Of a DNA stretch of 9,911 bases, positions 7,801 to 9,911 are shown one piece after another. The notes beneath the pieces are model-generated. The model saw only the letters and a list, made by a program, of their open reading frames with translations. It ran no database searches and was not told the origin of the DNA. The translations under genes and the position numbers were made by a program. Source of the stretch: JAMORN01 sp027063545 [NCBI: bacterium] (GTDB lineage: Bacteria > JAMORN01); contig JAMORN010000094.1 in assembly GCA_027063545.1 (NCBI GenBank), forward strand, positions 1 to 9,911, given 5' to 3'. Every line of letters starts with the position of its first letter. The first letter of the stretch is position 1.

Positions 7801-8927
7801 GTTGTATCCATAAAAATTGTATTTTTACCTTTAAAATCAAAATTCATCTTTTGGTTATCTATATACAAAGAGAAATCTATTTTCCCATTATCTACCATTT
7901 TTATCTGAGGGAAAAATTTGAAGATAAAATGATTATTTATATTAGCATCTTTTTCATTCAAAAAGAATTTATATTTTATACTATCTAAATTAAATTTACC
8001 ATATAACTTAAGTGTATCTGGTTTTTTAATATCTCCATGAAGTAAAGAAAAATTTTTAAAAATAAAATTATTATCATCAATTAAAATATTTCCATCAGTT
8101 TTTCTAAATATAATAGAATCATCTACAGAAAAATTTACATCATTAAGAGATAAAATTCCGTTTACATTTAAGTTTTTTATCTTTTCAAAAGTAATATTCA
8201 CTTTTCCATCTATATTACCACCAAAAAATTCTAAGGGCTTTACTAAATATGTAGAATAGGTAGATGTTATATTGATATTATTAAAAATAATACTCATATT
8301 AATTTCTTCATCTAAATTATTAGATGTAGCCCTTATAGAACTTTTTGTCTTTAAAGACTCAAAATTCCCTTTTAATTCTAATATATATTTAATAGAATTT
8401 TTAGGAATATATGAATAATATCCTATTAAATTATATATTCCCAAATACTTTTTATTGTTTATATATAAATTGAAATTTAGATCTAATGTAGAAATATAAG
8501 AAAAAAAACGCATAAAACTTAAAGTTGGATTAGACGAATTATTCCCTTGAGTATTTATATACAATTTAAAATTTAAACTATCAGTATTTAAAATAAAAGC
8601 TTCATCAAAATTTTTTTTCAATAAAAAAGGTAATCTTTTATAATTAAATTTAAATATAACATTGTATCCATATATATAAAAAGTACTATCTTTATATATT
8701 TCTACATTTTCTCCCTTTATATAAAATGGGAATAAGTTAATTTTTATAGAACTATCATTAAATACAATATTCCAATTTTTAAATAATCCCTTTAAAAAAA
8801 GGTCAATATGCTCTTCTAGTTTGTTTTTATTTAAAAAAACAAATAAACTTATTACTAAAAAAATAAATAACAATAAAAATACTATAAAACTACTTATTAT
8901 CCCTAATAACTTTAACTTTAATTTCAT
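4830..8927 (-). CDS. tamB: TamB-like translocation/assembly module protein (AsmA-like N-terminus, DUF490/TamB C-terminus)
   Basis: This 1365-residue protein is anchored in the inner membrane by one hydrophobic segment (about residues 7-32), after a short Lys-rich N-terminus. The rest should extend across the periplasm. Most of it is short alternating hydrophobic/polar beta strands rich in Asn, Lys, Ile, Phe and Tyr, as expected for the groove-shaped beta-taco fold of AsmA/TamB proteins. The last 400 or so residues carry the recognisable TamB domain: GPLEAPTIKGKIYIENTKFTFPPP at about 999-1022 (cited by position), a polar linker at 1023-1041, YGEVTSTLNGRIFYG near 1096-1110, and an amphipathic strand-rich end. 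E. coli TamB has 1259 residues. TamB supports assembly of some outer-membrane proteins and, with its paralogues, phospholipid movement to the outer membrane. The ATG at 8927 is the only reasonable start, because an in-frame TGA lies four codons upstream. No Shine-Dalgarno sequence precedes it. BamA begins two bases after its stop. Family call is good; exact function is inferred. Confidence 0.85.
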   Translation of the reverse strand: MKLKLKLLGIISSFIVFLLLFIFLVISLFVFLNKNKLEEHIDLFLKGLFKNWNIVFNDSSIKINLFPFYIKGENVEIYKDSTFYIYGYNVIFKFNYKRLPFLLKKNFDEAFILNTDSLNFKLYINTQGNNSSNPTLSFMRFFSYISTLDLNFNLYINNKKYLGIYNLIGYYSYIPKNSIKYILELKGNFESLKTKSSIRATSNNLDEEINMSIIFNNINITSTYSTYLVKPLEFFGGNIDGKVNITFEKIKNLNVNGILSLNDVNFSVDDSIIFRKTDGNILIDDNNFIFKNFSLLHGDIKKPDTLKLYGKFNLDSIKYKFFLNEKDANINNHFIFKFFPQIKMVDNGKIDFSLYIDNQKMNFDFKGKNTIFMDTTSIEKFSGVGSYSFIKKDLNVITKFYRKNRIYGYFLFEMDSSLNWKIDITLKKFFSYLKLFNIIFYTEVKNSKISIYSNFDINGYGRFYKFKYGNIVFKKPNSKFSLYKKGNLINFYIPYLANIKTNIIDTNLIKVYGTFNNIALDMAFKTPKLFGKGKSNFTMYIEDDSIYNIKANLSGKYDDRKLFWYYSNLKINGVINDYGYKFKILSDSTNIFVNNYLYKIDFLLNVDTNNIILSYLNYKDEVFAKGVIFNLQSDTNNINFNLRFNNFKLVYKDEDYPFKVNLKGEIIVTGSLDSPFVRTYLTLDKIKFKDIPKNFKTYINLVYTKDSLYLGYPLDIFYDKYSILKISNLKLKNKKLYLIIKKHKLNLKVLNSLVGLTLGGKLNYILSLNSYYKDKILELKDNIKGNLKILGSNIKIEKTYLNNIKIIGKITPNFIIFNNINTISKKLKIYANGKYPLVDNRNLVLHLIGKGELLKEFNKYIPAFSKVENENSVLFINIHTHNDSLYINGSGNLYVDNIYMYNLIPNIKNVKGKIDIVNNKVKFNITTNVSKKDTIYIFNSFNKFYTHLKLENILDFGIINIKTSKKGIPVHFSLFQDKHDKGKIYIAGKDSLKYFSILGPLEAPTIKGKIYIENTKFTFPPPESYYENYNNDSLSNSDDNDFVYRVKYDLYVKPKSNVIYYFKSRKYLKGKEIIKAKIDETSYIIVKGNYYTLRLYGEVTSTLNGRIFYGKYFTIERITLEFIPEKLYDGTYNNIPIISGKAFYIAKSSNNTSRKIELIIKVKEEGDEYYRTRGRPGEIKFELSDPALLDIRDYESVQKEIFSSIFGINPEEVGNKEESVKLTAQTIELGEDYFVDRYINSWLNRYLKLPFIDFLDFRSRLFSNYYTYYTDKDLLNKNFVSLLRGTSFGFGTYLGNRLFLNYSGILEESTTDKLKLIHSLGIEYNINPMVQLNFKINYDPTLNTYLPYTSYGIILNIPLKMKGDK
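4838..4842 (-). promoter_or_regulatory. Ribosome binding site of bamA
   Basis: GGGAG (within AAGGGAGAT on the coding strand) sits 10 bases before the bamA ATG. It lies inside the last codons of tamB (Lys-Gly-Asp-Lys), so the two genes are packed at this junction. Confidence 0.65.
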
Positions 8928-9911
8928 TTTTATTATTCAAAGATATCTTAACTATAGCATTTTCCAGTATATTCTCTTCCAATAATTTTTGGGTTATTTT
9001 ATCCTCTATTAATTTTTGGATATTTCTCCTTAAAGGTCTAGCACCTAAGTTTGGATCATAATTGTAATCCACTAAAAATTCTTTTACTTTTTTACTAACT
9101 TGAAGTCTTATATTTTTTAATTTAAGTCTTTCTTTTACCTCTTGAAGCATATTATCTACTATCTTTATTAAATGTTCTTTAGATAATTTATTAAATAGTA
9201 TTATTTCATCAATTCTATTTAAAAACTCTGGAGAAAAAATATCTTTTGTCTTCTCCATTAATTTCTGTTTTAGTTCTTCTTCGTCTTCTATGATATTTAC
9301 CTTTCCAAAACCAACCTTTTTCTCTAAAGATAACTCTTTTACTCCAATATTTGAAGTCATTATGATTATTGTATTCTTAAAACTAACCTTTACCCCTGAA
9401 GAATCTGTTAGGTGTCCATCTTCCATTATCTGAAGCAAAATATTGAAAACATCAGGATGAGCTTTTTCAATCTCATCTAAAAGTATAATTGAATATGGCT
9501 TTCTCCTAACCCTTTCTGTTAATTGTCCGCCTTCATTATATCCTACATAGCCTGGAGGAGCTCCTATTAATTTAGATACATTAAACTTTTCCATATATTC
9601 ACTCATATCAAGTCTTATCAGATTATCTTGAGATCCAAACATATATTCAGCCAATCTTTTTGCTAACTCTGTTTTTCCTACTCCAGATGGACCTAAAAAT
9701 AAAAATACACCAATTGGTCTATTTGGATTTTTAAGGCCTAGTCTAGCTCTTCTTATAGCATTGGACAAAGTTTCTATTGCATGATCCTGCCCTATAATCT
9801 GTTTCTTTAATTCTTCAGCCATTTTTGCTAAACGTTTAGATTCAGATGCCTTAATATTTGATAAAGGAATACCTGTTATATCAGAAATAACTTCTCTTAT
9901 TATATCTTCAT
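8890..9911 (-). CDS. clpC: ClpC-type AAA+ unfoldase, C-terminal part (5' end outside window)
   Basis: This is the ATPase subunit of a Clp protease, a cytoplasmic hexamer that unfolds proteins and feeds them to ClpP. The frame is open to the window edge, so only the last 339 residues are visible: the end of the first module's linker (TGIPLSNI), the second AAA+ domain and the C-terminal small domain. In visible-residue numbering, Walker A GPSGVGKT is at 73-80, pore loop GYVG at 120-123, Walker B IILLDE at 141-146, sensor 1 TSN at 185-187, the arginine finger in FLNRIDE at about 231-232, and sensor 2 GARPLRR at 289-295. A VGF tripeptide at 199-201 lies where ClpC and ClpA carry the ClpP-docking loop. 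ClpB lacks this loop, so I prefer ClpC to the disaggregase ClpB. The ATG at 9822 is internal and not the real start. The stop lies 38 bases inside tamB. Family assignment is firm; ClpC over ClpB is well supported but rests on a partial protein. Confidence 0.93.
   Translation of the reverse strand, partial: EDIIREVISDITGIPLSNIKASESKRLAKMAEELKKQIIGQDHAIETLSNAIRRARLGLKNPNRPIGVFLFLGPSGVGKTELAKRLAEYMFGSQDNLIRLDMSEYMEKFNVSKLIGAPPGYVGYNEGGQLTERVRRKPYSIILLDEIEKAHPDVFNILLQIMEDGHLTDSSGVKVSFKNTIIIMTSNIGVKELSLEKKVGFGKVNIIEDEEELKQKLMEKTKDIFSPEFLNRIDEIILFNKLSKEHLIKIVDNMLQEVKERLKLKNIRLQVSKKVKEFLVDYNYDPNLGARPLRRNIQKLIEDKITQKLLEENILENAIVKISLNNKNEIKVKVIRDNK
9307..9315 (-). other. ClpP-docking tripeptide VGF in ClpC
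   Basis: These codons give Val-Gly-Phe in the stretch LEKKVGFGKV, soon after sensor 1 of the second AAA+ domain. ClpA, ClpX and ClpC carry a short hydrophobic tripeptide loop (IGL, IGF or VGF type) in the equivalent place to dock on ClpP. ClpB does not. It is the main reason for calling the gene clpC. Docking itself is inferred from family knowledge. Confidence 0.7.

Noticed and set aside
8890-9822. Reading the Clp fragment as a complete 310-residue protein starting at the ATG at 9822
   Set aside because: The frame stays open to the window edge and the upstream 29 residues match the ClpB/ClpC inter-domain segment, so that ATG is internal.

Overview
The window is a single minus-strand gene block from a low-GC (by eye roughly a quarter G+C) diderm bacterium that makes lipid A. 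Read in the direction of transcription (high to low coordinates), it holds the 3' part of a ClpC-type AAA+ unfoldase, a TamB-like translocation/assembly protein, BamA, the periplasmic chaperone Skp/OmpH, LpxD, LpxC, and the first seven codons of a further gene that is probably fabZ. Genes overlap or are at most 29 bases apart. There is no room for an internal promoter outside coding sequence, and I see no terminator hairpin, tRNA, rRNA, CRISPR or mobile element. The simplest reading is one translationally coupled transcription unit for outer-membrane construction that continues beyond both window edges.

Region by region: 9911-8890 is the second AAA+ module of ClpC, whose stop lies inside the start of tamB. 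8927-4830 is a very large membrane-anchored beta-rich protein with a TamB C-terminal domain. 4827-2545 is a complete five-POTRA BamA. 2515-1994 is Skp/OmpH. 2016-958 and 958-26 are lpxD and lpxC, which overlap by one base (TAATG). 21-1 begins the next gene behind a strong Shine-Dalgarno sequence placed in the lpxC tail.

Together the genes cover two branches of outer-membrane biogenesis. Skp would carry unfolded outer-membrane proteins to BamA, which inserts them. TamB, with no tamA visible, probably works with BamA or in phospholipid transport. LpxC and LpxD catalyse the second and third steps of lipid A synthesis. The bamA-skp-lpxD core resembles that of Proteobacteria, but lpxC directly after lpxD is more like the Bacteroidota/Chlorobi side. 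Here lpxC is not fused to fabZ as it is in Bacteroidota. I therefore infer an FCB-like or candidate-phylum lineage without naming it.

I do not see a wholly new system. The points most worth checking are an EF-hand-like calcium loop in the last surface loop of BamA, the coupling of a ClpC unfoldase to tamB-bamA, the direct tamB-bamA junction, and the missing E. coli-type degradation tail on LpxC.
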